Below, one piece after another: positions 33,676-45,054 of a stretch of 64,000 nt of DNA. Numbering within the stretch: the first letter of the stretch is position 1; each line of letters starts with the position of its first letter. The notes under the pieces are model-generated. The model did no database searches. It saw nothing but the letters and a program-made list of their open reading frames with translations, and had not been told where the DNA came from. Position numbers and translations under genes: made by a program. This stretch comes from Poronia punctata (Eukaryota; Ascomycota; Sordariomycetes; Xylariales; Xylariaceae), in the NCBI GenBank assembly GCA_022579005.1, contig MU401586.1, positions 42,542 to 106,541 of the forward strand, in the 5' to 3' direction.

Positions 33676-34921
33676 CTATGACCATTCCTTGTTAAGCCGC
33701 ATTTTGCGGGACATGTCTGTGGGTGGCTTCTTCACAACCATGTAGAACATTATGGATGTAGCGATGGCCAACCCATACCTAACGTTGGATTAGCATGGCA
33801 TGGCTAGAAAGCGGGGGGAATGAGTTATGATGCATGAATAGGGGTCATACCAGGTGAAGATGTATTGCGCATGGTTATTGCGTAGGTTGACCTCTGCCGG
33901 TCTTCCAATGGGGATGCCTTTGGACTCCATCTCGAGAGCTTGCATTAGATCGGGCTCTGTAGCGAAACATCCTGTTAGAGAAACTGAAGCAGGGAAGAGG
34001 GGACGAAACATGAGATAAAAAGTGCACACCAACACTATCCATCTCTGTGAAAAGTAAACATGCAAAGAATGACCGGTACATACCCATAGTCTGCTCAACC
34101 CAAACAGCCTGACTGCCCGCTAATTCCGCCATCTGCTTGACATCCGGAAAGTAGAATTCGCCCTTGTCCGGCCTATTATCCGGTGTGAACATATTCTTCT
34201 TCCATGGCTCCCTCAGCAAGCCCTCAACCACAACCTCCCCCTTCGGTAAGCCCTCGGGCCGATCTTTCTGATTCCTCAACCTCTTCGACACCCACCCGCG
34301 ATTCACAAGCACAGTCGCAGTCCCCTTCCCCTCCCCAGCGCCCTCACGTTCCAGCGGCGTGACAACCATATACCCGTCCTCACCATCGTGCATGCGTGGA
34401 CCCACGAGCATTTCCAAATCATGTCTATATCTCCCCTTTGCCAAAACCCTGCGGAAATCGAAATCATGGATCGCATCGGGGTCGACGCGCGGCGGGAGAG
34501 GTAAAGGATCTTGCACCAGTCTATCCTCGAAACGCGCTATGAGCTCCGATTTCCAGCCGAGACGCTGAACTTGCCACGTGCCTAGCGCGAAGGCAGTGAC
34601 GGGGATCAGGGCGAGGATGATTAGTCCGGGCCCATGGCGTCGGCCGGAACGCACGAGTTCGGGCGGGTTATCGAGGATGGAGGTGAAGGTTGGGTCGTCG
34701 GCTGCTTGGCGTTCTTGGTTTCTTGCACGGCTACGGCGGAATTGCGTGCGAGGTGTGCTGGTGAAGGAGCGGCGGGTGAGGTGTGGTTTGGTGAAGTCGG
34801 TTCGTGGGCTGGTGTGTGTTCGTATAGGAGTGTGTGTTGAGGATTGGAATTGTCGCTCTATTGCAAGCTCTACTTGTCGCGCGAGCGTACTGCGGGACAG
34901 TCCGGCGCTTGCGAACTTCAT
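33676..34921 (-). CDS. SHY1: SURF1/Shy1 cytochrome c oxidase assembly factor
   Basis: Three exons in transcript order, 34921-34084, 33971-33851 and 33778-33676; 353 residues. An Arg/Ser/Thr-rich mitochondrial presequence (about 1-70) precedes transmembrane segment 1 (LIILALIPVTAFALGTWQ) and the family motif LGTWQVQRL.WK. The central domain contains GPR, GYMVVTPLERE, VLVNRGWV and GEFYFPDV. The last exon carries transmembrane segment 2 (YGLAIATSIMFYMVV). SURF1 proteins sit in the mitochondrial inner membrane and help assemble heme a/Cox1. The 3' end lies only 59 bp from the convergent CENP-T stop codon. Confidence 0.95.
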
Positions 34922-35442
34922 GATGGGCTTAATTCGTTTTAGTTTGTCGACATTATGATGTGTCGATCGCGAGTTTGTGGAATATCTACGACGACGTCGG
35001 TCTGATATCTTGGACTAACCTTAGGTAAGTCCAGGAATTGGATAGATGAATATGGGTGGGGCTCGTTGCATAGCCATTACGTATAAACGAATTTCATATT
35101 TACTAGGACGACATTTTGTATTTTACCCATTACCTAGAACGACTGTAGGGCACCTGGAAGCTCCACGTCACTTTGATCATCAGATACATCTATGAAGATA
35201 ACACACTGATACGTGACACCCATGCCCATGCATCTCACATAAAGCTCCTTATTTTGACAGAGGCTTCGCGGAAGACGTGTATACACAGATTGTACACGGT
35301 TGCACCAACTGAACCTTTTACACCGTAGCTAATATATACCTGTTCTCCCTGACTCTATTTCGCACGCTCCGTAGCTACCTACGTTACGAACTGGACAGCG
35401 ACTGCGTATCTTGAGTCTCGGCGCGATCTTAAGGCGGCCATC
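34922..35442. promoter_or_regulatory. Bidirectional promoter SHY1 / UBX gene
   Basis: 521 bp between two divergent start codons. No frame of note. No clear TATA box, as usual for housekeeping pairs. Confidence 0.5.
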
Positions 35443-37065
35443 ATGTTTTTCCAGGGTGGCCTACAGGAGGGCATATCAACTGCCATCCAACAATCCAAAC
35501 AAGTAGTTTGCTTCGTTACTGGTAAGATACCCCACTCCTGGAGTCGCCATCGGGCAGCAAAGATGACACTCGTCAACAATTTCGCTGTGAGATGGTGAAA
35601 TCACCAGAATGCTAACATGTACCTCCAGATGACGGAACCGAGAGCCAACAGTGGGAAGATGAGTTCCTGACAGATACTTCTGTATGTTGATCAGCCAACC
35701 GGGCCAAACGATGAACGACTCTCTAACTCATCGTTGCAGGTTGAAACCGGACTTAAAGATAAGTCTGTGGTCTTACGGTTACAGGCCGGTTCGCAAGAAG
35801 CCAGCTATCTTGAAGCCCTCTTTCCTATTCCCAAAAAGCCTACGGTGGTGGTGATACAGTATGTGATGGCACCCATCTCTATTGCCCCTGAGATTTACTG
35901 TTGCTGTTGAAAAGACAATAATCTCACATGACATAGCAATGGACAGTTAAAGGAATACATCGCAGCGGGGACAGGAAAAGAAGACTTTCTCAAAAGGCTC
36001 TCCGGGACCTTTCAGTCAACTTCCAACACAAGTCAACCGCGGCCTGCTTCCGTCCCTGTGGCGCCATCTGCAACTCAGCCATCACCCTCATCTCATGCTC
36101 TAGGCGCGGATAGCTCGTCCGATCAAACACAGTCTATTGCGCCACCTAGCCACTCTTCAGTGCCTATTCAAAACAGCCAGCCAAGCCCGGTGGAAGAAGC
36201 ACGCCTGTCAGCTGAGCAGAAAGGCAAGGGACGAGCGGATGCTGAACCAGAAACTCGTAGGAGAGCCAAGAGTCCAGAGCGGGATCATGCCAACGAAATT
36301 AAGCTCAAAAAGCAACAGGCAAACGAAGAGAGACAGCGCATCCTCAAGCGTATCGAGGACGATAAGCGAGCGCGGAAAGAAAGGGAGGCCGAAGAGCGAA
36401 GAGCAAGACAATTCCTAGCCTCTGATGCCAAGGCAGACGACGGTTCCCATCAAACGACGTCTATACCACTTTCTCGCCGGACACCGAAAGCTGGACAGGG
36501 CGATCATTGCAATCTACAGGTTCGACTCTTGGATGGCTCGACAATCCGCACACGTTTCCCGAGCGATAAGACGCTTAATCAGGACGTGCGTAAATGGATT
36601 GATGAGGAACGGACAGATGGCGATGCGCCGTATTCATTCCGAATCGTCCTCACCCCTTTACCGAACAAGGTTATCGCACCTGAAGAGGAACTCAAATCGC
36701 TCTTGTCTTTGGGTCTGACACCTTCTGCCACTCTTGTGCTTATCCCTACGAGACACAGCGTAGCCTATGCGCATGCGGGCGGGGTCCTGACACCTCTTGT
36801 GGGCGTGTTCTCGAGTCTTTACGGGGCGATTATGAGATCGTTGGGTGGCATATTTAGCATGTTCTTTGGGGGTGGACATGTGCCCCCTCCTAATCGTGAT
36901 GATATTCCCATGGAGAACGTACGTGCTCGGAGGCGAGACAACCAGCTCTACAATGGGAATTCGGTATGTTTCTACCTCTGACAATTTCGTCGCTGTCGTA
37001 CCGACGCTAACATTTACTTATAGCTAAACTTTGAACCAAGGAATGACGAGGAGGACGACCAGTAA
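35443..37065 (+). CDS. UBX-domain protein with thioredoxin-like N-terminus (UBXN4/erasin-like)
   Basis: Exons 35443-35521, 35629-35681, 35740-35858, 35937-36963 and 37024-37065; 439 residues. The first 105 or so residues look like the UBXN4 thioredoxin-like domain (GGLQEGISTAIQQSKQ, then VVCFVTDD, then FPIPKKPTVVVI). A Ser/Pro-rich linker and a charged coiled coil (KKQQANEERQRILKRIEDDK) follow. The UBX domain (about 274-355) begins NLQVRLLDGSTIRTRFPSD. After it comes a hydrophobic hairpin-like stretch (LTPLVGVFSSLYGAIM, GGIFSMFFGGG). UBX domains bind the Cdc48/p97 ATPase, and this layout is that of ER-membrane ERAD adaptors. The five splice junctions all restore frame. Confidence 0.85.
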
Positions 37066-37634
37066 AGGTTAGATTAGGTAGTGATGGCATATTATATCTG
37101 TACAAACTATGAAAGGGAGGATGGACGGCAAGGTTAGCGCTTGAATGGACCGGTATTGTCGCTGTTGCTAATACCTTAGTCTGTGTTTTGAAAACACTTG
37201 GAATATCTAATTCATGGGAAAAACATGGCAACTCCTCTAACTAGGAGGTTCTATATAATTTCACCCACCTACGGTTTGTTTGCAATGGTTAGAAATATAA
37301 TTTATTTTAGAGGTTTATGTGTAGTTACGCCGCTGCCTAACGTCATTGTACCTAACTAGCCTTTACCAGGCGCCTAATGTGATGAATCTACTGTCGTTGC
37401 TGAGGAAGTACCTACCGTGGTATTGGTAGAAAGTTAAATACTTGTATTTAGGATCCACCGACATTTCGACAGTACCCCGCCATAGGTAGGATGTCCCATT
37501 GCAAAACATAGCTTATTACAACGACGAGAATTTGATATCTCTACAACTTCATTAACGATTAGTGTTTGTCTATTATCAATACGAAGGCCTCAACCACTAA
37601 CAAATCAAAGAAAGAGCAACAAAGTCTATAAACT
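37066..37634. other. Intergenic, UBX gene to PDCD5
   Basis: 569 bp, AT-rich, with TACCTA-type motifs. No gene seen. Confidence 0.5.
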
Positions 37635-37982
37635 ATGGATGACGCTGAGCTAGAACAGGTGCGACAGACCAGATAGTAGACACAAACACCCCGCGCATTC
37701 CATCCAAGCTCCCTAGCACCCTACCAATATTCAAATAAAGGCATGGGAGACTGATACAAAGCACAAACCTAGATTCGCCGAGCACGTCTCGAGCAACTAA
37801 AAGCGCAACAAGGAAGCGGATCACAAGGAGGAGCAGCCGGAGCCGGGGGACGAAGCCAAGCAGAGGCGCAACAGCAGTAAGCCCTCTTCCTTTCCATTCC
37901 TCGTAGGTCAATAGATACTAACATTTCCAACAGACAAGAAGGTATACATCCTCATCCCCGCTGCCGGGGGGGGGGGGGGGGG

Positions 37983-38025
<43 letters not shown>

Positions 38026-38464
38026 CGGGCGGGGGGGGGCNNNNNNNNNNACCATTTAGCCCTCTTCCTTTCCATTCCTCGTTGGTAAATTTTTAATAAA
38101 ATTTCCAAAACACAACAAGGTTTAAAACCACATCCCCTCTGCCTCCCCCCCCCCCCCCCCCCCCTCTGGAGACTAACATACATATTCCCCAGCCGAGGCC
38201 CGCCAATCGATGCTTTCCCAAATCCTACACCCGGAAGCAGCCGACCGGTTAGGAAGAATCAAACTGGTCAACGAGTCGCGCGCAACCGATATCGAGAACA
38301 GATTGATCATGCTCCTACGGACGGGCCAGTTACGGCAAAAAGTCACGGAAGACGAGTTGAAGAAGTTGTTGAGCGCTGTTGCGGAAAAGGAGGAGAAGGA
38401 GAAGATTGTGTATACGAGAAGGAAGGGGTGGGATGATGAGGATGATGATTTGTTGGATTTGTGA
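37635..38464 (+). CDS. PDCD5/TFAR19-family protein (interrupted by an assembly gap in an intron)
   Basis: Proposed exons 37635-37658, 37773-37876, 37934-37941 and 38193-38464; 135 residues. It starts MDDAELEQ-IRRARLEQLKAQQ. A Gly/Gln-rich linker leads to the core AEARQSMLSQILHPEAADRL, then VNESRATDIENRLIMLL, and an acidic end DDEDDDLLDL. This matches the three-helix PDCD5 fold throughout eukaryotes and archaea (in yeast Sdd2/Ymr074c). Exon 3 would be an 8-nt micro-exon (ACAAGAAG) between a CTAAC-containing intron and a GTATAC donor. Without it the phases do not match, while with it the sequence QQQQEAEARQ is in frame. The following intron contains the N-gap and homopolymers, so its true length is unknown. 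Confidence 0.85.
37966..38164. other. Assembly gap with poly-G/poly-C ends and a degraded duplicate
   Basis: A G-rich tract (about 37966-38040), ten N (38041-38050), a poorly matching second copy of 37877-37965 (about 38053-38143) and a C20 tract (38145-38164). The second copy keeps landmarks such as CCCTCTTCCTTTCCATTCCTCG, but with scattered changes that look like base-calling error. This is best read as two low-quality contig ends that overlap and were not merged across a C-homopolymer. Confidence 0.8.
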
Positions 38465-38882
38465 GGAACCGGAAAAAGAGAGAAACGAAACAAGTTCAAA
38501 ACATTCCATCGCCAGGATCGATGGCCGTGGGGTTGGTTGTTCCGTCCATACTACGTGCTGGTAGGCTTGGTCTAGATCAGCCTACCTTGACCCATGAAAA
38601 GGTTTGGTACCTTCGTCCGCCTCCAAGGCTACCGCTCTTGCGATGTATGGTTTACCCACTTGCAGATGGCGAGGGAGCTTCACACACGAGAAGAAAGGAA
38701 AATTCGCAAGGCATGACGGGCGTTTCTGGGTACCTTTTACCTGGGGTATTATCATTATTCATTTTTACAGTTTTTTTTTAACATGGTACAAGGTGGCGGA
38801 CGAACCTACCTAATTTTACAATGTTCCCTACCTTACCTATCCCTCTGTCCCGATACATTTTTACTGTACAACGATGCGCAAA
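38465..38882. other. Convergent 3' region PDCD5/COQ4
   Basis: 418 bp of UTR-like sequence between facing stop codons. Confidence 0.5.
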
Positions 38883-39842
38883 TCATGTCTGAGTAGCAAC
38901 CGGCTCACCCGCAGCTTCAGCCATCCTCGCAGCAGCTTCTTTAGCCCTCTTCTTCCCGGCGCGTTCTCTCTTCCTAATGTCTCTCAAATCAGGCGGCGCC
39001 TCTATCCCCAACCGTGCCCTGAGCTCCACAACATCAGTCTCCAGTTCCTCCTCCCAATACACATTAATTACCTCCTCGCTGCGCAGACCATTACGCACAG
39101 CCCAAGGGCCATAAGTAGACCAGAACCGCGCCCTCTCAGCAGGTTTAAGCGTAGCAACAGCCAAAACCGACAACCCCGTCATAGGCAATAACGTATTAGC
39201 AAACTCAAAAGCCTTGAGCGCAACCTCTCCCTCCCGAACCACGGGAAGACCCGTAAGCGCATGGTAGAAATCATGCGACTCGCGATACCGCTGAATGACA
39301 TAGGCGCACTCCTCGTCATCGACATAACGAACTGCGGAGCGCGTATCGGGCGTCACGCCCTCGCGGTCCAGCCACGCCACATATGTCCCGCCCACGGTAG
39401 ATGTAGGGAGAGAGCGAAGACGGGGTAGGTCGAGACTTGTCGAGGTTATGCGCGGTCTATCGCGTAGGATGCGGCGACCTGTCGGGTTCGAGAGCATGGC
39501 GTTTCGGAGTCGGCTGGCGAAGTAGGGCGTTGCTGTGGCTTCGCCTAGGGCGGCGATCAGGTCGGCGCGTCGGGGGTCGAAGAAGGAGAGGATGCCGGAG
39601 CCGACGGCGAGGGCTGCGCGCTCGGTTTTCGTGAGGGGTACATGGCCTGGGTAATTCGGTGGAGGACGGTTGAGGACGGAGAATGAGCGGGTGTGGGTCG
39701 TCGTCGTCGTCGTCGTCGTCGTGGAGGGAGAGGGAGAGGGTGGTTGTGATTGTGAGCCGGATATTATTGGGAGGATATGTTGGCTGGAGAAACGACTGGT
39801 GGTGCGGCTTGCACAGCGTATACATGGTCTTAAAGCTTCCAT
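38883..39842 (-). CDS. COQ4: Coq4 ubiquinone biosynthesis protein
   Basis: Intronless, 319 residues. A mitochondrial presequence rich in Arg/Ser includes nine consecutive threonines, encoded by a trinucleotide repeat near 39697-39723. The family core starts [19 protein letters not shown]. The metal-binding signature HDxxH(x11)E is intact as [17 protein letters not shown]. Coq4 lies on the matrix face of the inner membrane and organises the CoQ synthesis complex; recent work links it to removal of the C1 carboxyl group. A Lys/Arg/Ala-rich tail ([16 protein letters not shown]) extends past the normal end. Confidence 0.95.
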   Translation of the reverse strand: MEALRPCIRCASRTTSRFSSQHILPIISGSQSQPPSPSPSTTTTTTTTTHTRSFSVLNRPPPNYPGHVPLTKTERAALAVGSGILSFFDPRRADLIAALGEATATPYFASRLRNAMLSNPTGRRILRDRPRITSTSLDLPRLRSLPTSTVGGTYVAWLDREGVTPDTRSAVRYVDDEECAYVIQRYRESHDFYHALTGLPVVREGEVALKAFEFANTLLPMTGLSVLAVATLKPAERARFWSTYGPWAVRNGLRSEEVINVYWEEELETDVVELRARLGIEAPPDLRDIRKRERAGKKRAKEAAARMAEAAGEPVATQT

Positions 39843-40802
39843 CTTGGTTGTGGGATGCAGTATGTGCGGCGTGTGGGGTGAAAGATTGATCAGAGCTGTA
39901 AAGAAGAGATAGAATGCCCCTCTACTGGGCTATTCCTCTTGATCTTGTGGAAATCTAGTCGATCAAATCTCTCCTCATTCAGGGATACCCGGTCACCAGC
40001 CGGCTGGTAGAGGGGTTAAGGCGGCTTGCAGATTTACTAAAGTGACGTTCTAAATCATTTACAATGCGAACATTGGAGCTCCGAAGACTGAAAGTTCACA
40101 TGTTCAACAGCCGTTGGAACAACCTCCACAAATTAGGTTAGGCGATGGCCCGCTAATAATAAGGGTGGATTACGAGTACACGGGGAGAAGCGTTGATCTG
40201 ATCAGCTTTGCATCCGTTTTGAATCTTGATGGCTAACCATCTCCGGAAACTCGGGGCTCCGACTTATTATGCTGAATGTCTAGGTACACGAGTACTTCAT
40301 AGATAGAATAGGAAGCCAGGCATTTATATTTACAGTGTATCTATAGATCTCAATAGCTCTATTTGTTTTTGATTTGTACACGTATAACAATCTCATAGCT
40401 GGTCTAGCAAAGAAATAAAAGGGCATATTAAACAATTCTAAGAAATAACCAGGTATTAAACTAGCGCGTGACCAGCAAAGCTAAACCGAAAACAGTAAAT
40501 AAATCTAGCATCTTCTAGCCTTGATTGGCCTGACTCACTCACTTGCCATTTTCCAATCCGATTTTTTTGCCTCTCTCTCTCTCTCTGTCCCCCGTTTACC
40601 CGGTAAATTCCATTTTCCTCTTAAATCCGAGGCAATATCTATCTACATACTAATCTAACCTCTTGTTCGACCTGTCTATCTTCAACCAATTTGACAAAGG
40701 CAAAACTTCAACAACAAATCACCAACGATCATTTCATTCCATTTTCAACAACTTGCCAATCGTTCATTTTCCCAGTTGATCAACCAAAAAAAAAATCCGA
40801 AA
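39843..40802. other. Divergent promoter region COQ4 / MIX17-like gene
   Basis: 960 bp. The right part carries CT-microsatellite (about 40571-40588) and a pyrimidine-rich leader. No gene seen. Confidence 0.5.
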
Positions 40803-41341
40803 ATGCCTCGTCAATCCCGATCCGGCCGACCTGCCGCCGCCCCGGCACGTCCATCCCTCCCCTCCCGCGCCGCCCCAACACAACAGAACCGTCCGGCGAC
40901 AACAATGGCCGCGCCCACACAGGCTCCCCCAGCAGCTGCCGCGCCCGCAGCAGCATCCGCAGGACCCGGTCTCTTTGGACAGATGGCTAGCACAGCAGCG
41001 TACGTTCCTGTTTCCCCTTTCCTCCCCCACCCCCCCTTTTCCCTTTCCTAGTGTTCCCCATACTAACAGATTTGTTTGTGTATAGTGGTGTAGCAGTGGG
41101 CTCCTCGATCGGCCACGCCATCGGCGGATTCTTCGGCGGCGGATCCAGCAGCGCCCCCGCCGAAACACCTGCGCCCGCGACGACCAACATGTCGGATAAT
41201 AATCACCAGATGAACAACAACTGCGCCGGAGCGGTCGAGAGCTTCACCAAGTGCATGGACGATCACAGTGGGAACATGCAGATCTGCAACTGGTATCTGG
41301 AGCAGCTGAAGGCTTGTCAGCAGGCTGCTAAGCAGTATTAA
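40803..41341 (+). CDS. CHCHD2/CHCHD10 (Mix17)-type mitochondrial twin CX9C protein
   Basis: Exons 40803-40999 and 41086-41341; 150 residues. The Arg/Pro/Ala-rich start (MPRQSRSGRPAAAPARPSLP) and a hydrophobic Gly-rich segment (GVAVGSSIGHAIGGFFGGG) match the family. The C-terminal CHCH domain has two CX9C motifs, CAGAVESFTKC and CNWYLEQLKAC, which form two disulfides after Mia40 import. It localises to the mitochondrial intermembrane space. It is transcribed divergently from COQ4, a second respiratory gene. Confidence 0.93.
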
Positions 41342-41994
41342 GTTACTACCGTTTTTTAAAGGGGATGTCGGGGTGATCTCTTTGGGGTGGAGGATGAAAG
41401 ATTTCACATTCTATAAACGATCAATCAATCAGGGGGTTGGAATGCGCAGAGAACTTTTTTTTTTCTCCGCTCGCTACCTACCTACCTAACCTACCCTAGA
41501 AAGAAGAAGGTGGTGTTGAATTGTACATACATACATACGTCTTTCAAATCTCTCTGCCTTTGCAGACGAAGAGATTTTGCATCTAGCGGGATACTCGCGG
41601 GCGGTTGTTTTATTGCTTCTGTACAATAATTCTTAAAAAAGCACGCCACTCCAGAAATGCGAGCATACCTAGAGAAACTCACTGCATTTTGCAAACCTTA
41701 GATCTACCTAACCTACCTTGTGTTTGTGTCCCTCGCTATATGAGTATGAATTGCAGACTGAACGTAGACAAGACAAGACTTTTCAAGAAAGTTGGCATTA
41801 AAAGCTAATTTTTATTTTGCCTATAATCATTCACTCATAGACCCTGCGTCAATAGCAACTTTTTACCCTGCGCATCGAGCAACACTCTTGTTTTTTCGAT
41901 ATATTAAGATGATACAAAAATGGTATATGTACAGATAGAGCTCGGAGTAAATGTCACAAGCTTCCATCGAGGCTGATTTAGGTCAGGGAGGTAT
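41342..41994. other. Convergent 3' region
   Basis: 653 bp between facing genes. It has TACCTA repeats near 41475-41495 and a CATA microsatellite near 41525-41538. No gene seen. Confidence 0.5.
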
Positions 41995-44223
41995 TTAATA
42001 GATTGTCGGTCCTAGGTCTAGGCGGTCGTCGTCTCTGAAAGATACGTCGTCGGTTTCCGTCAGGTCATTGTCAACCATGTATGTGCCCCTCATGGGGATC
42101 TGCCGCATGAGCTCTGTTCGTCTCACGGCTAGACGCGCATTGACTGCGTTCATAGCCATGCTGTTGTACTTGTGATCTAACCCCAGCTCTCTCGCTCTTC
42201 TGATAAAGTATCCGTTGAAAAACTCGACGGGCGCTTTGGCACCGGTCCGCACGTTTGCCACCCAGCGGCTGGTGTTATCGCGCACGCTGAAGATGTGCAG
42301 TCTCAACTGTCTCCAGAAAAGCCCCGATTCGAGACCACGCGGTACGTGCTCCATGCCACGGACTTGAAGCTCGGGTAATTTGGAGGCGATAGCTATAGTC
42401 TCTTCCGTGAGGTTCCTCCACATGTCCTTGGCATATCGGTTCGGCATGATCTCGCCGTATCGCACACCCAACATGACAGATATGGCGTCGGCCCCGCAAG
42501 AAAACACCATAGACGGCATTTTACTTCTCACAAGGCGCAACCACGTCACGCCGTGCACGTTGAGTTCCGGCGCTGCCGACATCAACTCGACAAAGTTTTG
42601 AGTCTGTCTCGAGCCCTCATAACAAAGATAGTCATCCTCTAGTGTCGAACCTTGGGCTTTGGGAACGCCATGTAGTAGTATATGGTTCGAGTTTTTCGCT
42701 CTATGGTGTATCCAGAACTTGTTGTTATGATGAGCCACACTGTGGCTGCTGTGGCCGATTATGTAGTTGGGCCGGGTTGCGGGGTCGGTAAAAACCGTCT
42801 GGTTCAGTGCTTCCATGATTCCCAGTCCGGGTTGCATCAGGCATACCGTAGTCCGCCGGTCGATGCAGTGACGCAATAGCCTCAGAGAAGGCACAACGGT
42901 CTCCGGTGCCGTGTCGACAATGAGATTATCCAAGATATTCGGACTCTGCTGGTCGGCCCCCTTGCCGTATTTATTTAGCTCATTGATACTTATCGGACGT
43001 TCGACCGGCGTTGACGACATGGGACGAGCGTAATGGTCAAGCATGGTCAGAGTTCTATTGGCTTCCCCCCAGAGACTCGAATCTCTCGGGTTATGCGTGT
43101 ACCATTCTAATGGGGGGCGGCCTGGGATGGACAGGGAATGGAGCAAGAATTTGGCGTGCGTCGTGAATCCCAAGATAGCGATCTTGTTGGATAATTTTAT
43201 AGTCAGGTCATCGTCCGTGAACTGCGTCCAGCTCTTACTTGGAGGGGCGATGTCCTCCGTCCCAGGCCCCGGGATCCAGTTATCCATCAATTCGGAGCGA
43301 TCCGCGGGTTTGCCACTGTTGACTTTTCGCACCATAGTGCCCGTGTTCTCCTGGCTCTTGCTGTTCTCAGCATCATCTCGGATTTTTGTTTCGATAGCAC
43401 GCTCACGGTCCCCTGGTTCTGTCCGAGACGTATCGAAAGCGGTCCCCTTGCTAGATGCCTCCTCTATGGTGAGGTGGCGAAACTGAGGCATGGCCATCGT
43501 TCGAGGACGTGTCACCTCAGGGGTAACCTCTGTCTTCCTACAAGTCTCGTCCTTGTCGCTCATGAAACTACCGGTACGCTTGGCGGACTGGGTATTCTGT
43601 GTGCCTTTGCTATTGTCGAGACCCTGGGCAGGCTCATATCGTACCCCAACCTTTACATCTCGGGTTGAGTCTGGCTGCGCTCGGGCGCCCGGGCTTTTCG
43701 CTAGCTCTTGTGTATGCGACTCTCTTGCTGCAAATGTTCGAGGTTCGCTATGGGGACGGGGCACTGTGGCTTTCTCCATCTGCGCTCGTCCCCCGGGCAA
43801 TGTTTTCCTGAAGACTCTCTCCTCATCTCCAGAAAGGAGTTTAGATCGGAGAACAGTAAGCTTGGTCGCGCCAGCAAAGCCTTTGACGTTCTCGTCGGGC
43901 TTCTTCTCCGCTTGCTCAGACCTTAGCAATACGTCGAACTCGTGAGGACGTAGGATGGCTTGAGCATCGTTGGAAAAATGACGATCCGTCGGGGTTGTGC
44001 ATTTTCTAAAGGAAGGGGCCGATCCCAAATGTGAACTCGAACTACTTCCGGCGATAACTGTATTCGGCTGTGAATAGTTCGACGTTCGTCTTATGGCCGC
44101 CCGGCCAGCATAGGTGTTATTGCGTGGCCATATCGTAGAGCCGCGAGATATTCGCGGCCACGCCCGCGAAAGCGGTCGGTATGTGATGTGGGAATACAGG
44201 GTGGCGGACTTGTTCGTTATGAT
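41995..44223 (-). CDS. Ketopantoate-reductase-like (ApbA/PanE fold) protein with mitochondrial-type N-terminus; start unresolved
   Basis: The open frame runs from 44223 to the stop at 41995, about 742 codons, but contains no ATG until about 83 codons after 44028. The frame upstream of that ATG reads as an Arg/Ser-rich, acid-poor sequence (SRAWPRISRGSTIWPRNN), typical of a mitochondrial presequence. So the true start is probably in a further upstream exon beyond 44223, where the same frame has an ATG near 44347 but one stop intervenes. The N-terminal third is low-complexity. The C-terminal half has a Rossmann-like start (KIAILGFTTHAKFLLHSL), LMQPGLGIMEALN, NYIIGHSSHSV and a helical end. These resemble the dinucleotide and C-terminal domains of ketopantoate reductase, although the GxGxxG loop is degenerate (GFTTHA). 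An enzymatic role is doubtful; a scaffold or mitochondrial translation role is possible. Confidence 0.6.
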   Translation of the reverse strand: MITNKSATLYSHITYRPLSRAWPRISRGSTIWPRNNTYAGRAAIRRTSNYSQPNTVIAGSSSSSHLGSAPSFRKCTTPTDRHFSNDAQAILRPHEFDVLLRSEQAEKKPDENVKGFAGATKLTVLRSKLLSGDEERVFRKTLPGGRAQMEKATVPRPHSEPRTFAARESHTQELAKSPGARAQPDSTRDVKVGVRYEPAQGLDNSKGTQNTQSAKRTGSFMSDKDETCRKTEVTPEVTRPRTMAMPQFRHLTIEEASSKGTAFDTSRTEPGDRERAIETKIRDDAENSKSQENTGTMVRKVNSGKPADRSELMDNWIPGPGTEDIAPPSKSWTQFTDDDLTIKLSNKIAILGFTTHAKFLLHSLSIPGRPPLEWYTHNPRDSSLWGEANRTLTMLDHYARPMSSTPVERPISINELNKYGKGADQQSPNILDNLIVDTAPETVVPSLRLLRHCIDRRTTVCLMQPGLGIMEALNQTVFTDPATRPNYIIGHSSHSVAHHNNKFWIHHRAKNSNHILLHGVPKAQGSTLEDDYLCYEGSRQTQNFVELMSAAPELNVHGVTWLRLVRSKMPSMVFSCGADAISVMLGVRYGEIMPNRYAKDMWRNLTEETIAIASKLPELQVRGMEHVPRGLESGLFWRQLRLHIFSVRDNTSRWVANVRTGAKAPVEFFNGYFIRRARELGLDHKYNSMAMNAVNARLAVRRTELMRQIPMRGTYMVDNDLTETDDVSFRDDDRLDLGPTIY

Positions 44224-45054
44224 CTAGTCGCAGCGACAAAAGATCGCCCGCCTAGAACCGATTCCGACAGCGCAGGCCAAGCGATGTCCCGGTTCGGACG
44301 ACAGCCTCGTGTGAATCGAGCGTTGTGGTATTGGAGGGTCTACAACCATGCAAGAGGCAAAAAGCCTGCGCGGTAGACTGGAGAGAAGGCTCGTCTAAAG
44401 ATACAGAAGTGAAAAAAAATGGGAGGTACAGGAAGAGAAATAAAAAGTACAATGTCGTTCAAAGCATTTGAGCTATTCCCCATAAGACAAAGGGGACGGA
44501 GGGTGGTCTGTTGTTTGTTTCCTTCCTCTCTCCCGCAGTCGACGTTCATGACGGCGGTATATTTTTTTGCTGGTTCCACATACGCGCCATCAAAATTCAA
44601 TTGGTTTACGGTAGGGGTTATTTTACCTTTCTTAGCCTAGCTTACCTATCCGTGGGTTCTTATGTACAAGTACTGGGATGTACCTACTGAGGTGCCGGAA
44701 CCACAGCGGCACAGCTCAATGAGATTCCTGGCGCGACTCGATAAGGGTTCAATTAAGGTACATACCTTACCTAGGCTGCAGGTATTCAAGTACATGCGCG
44801 TACCCACCTAAGGTTACACCAGTTGAACTTTGAAGTGGTAGGTATTTCTGCCACGCCATACCGCCATAATTATTCGGCTGCCACGCCCCCATCGTCTCAA
44901 TCCAGGGCTGGTCTCAATCTGAACCGGTTGTATCATATGAAGGACGCTCACGATCTTACTACCTTGGGTTCTGACCATTTAGATATTCCTGCATAGTATC
45001 TACTAAACACAGAATATCACATTGTTCAACTAACTTGCCTTATTGAGCTGAGCC
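44224..45054. other. Divergent region upstream of KPR-like gene and LRP1
   Basis: 831 bp. It probably contains the missing first exon of the leftward gene and the LRP1 promoter. TACCTA-type motifs cluster at 44755-44830. Confidence 0.5.

Noticed and set aside
37908..38183. Antisense frame with a poly-proline stretch over the G-tract
   Set aside because: It is produced by the homopolymer and N-gap artefact and has no independent support.
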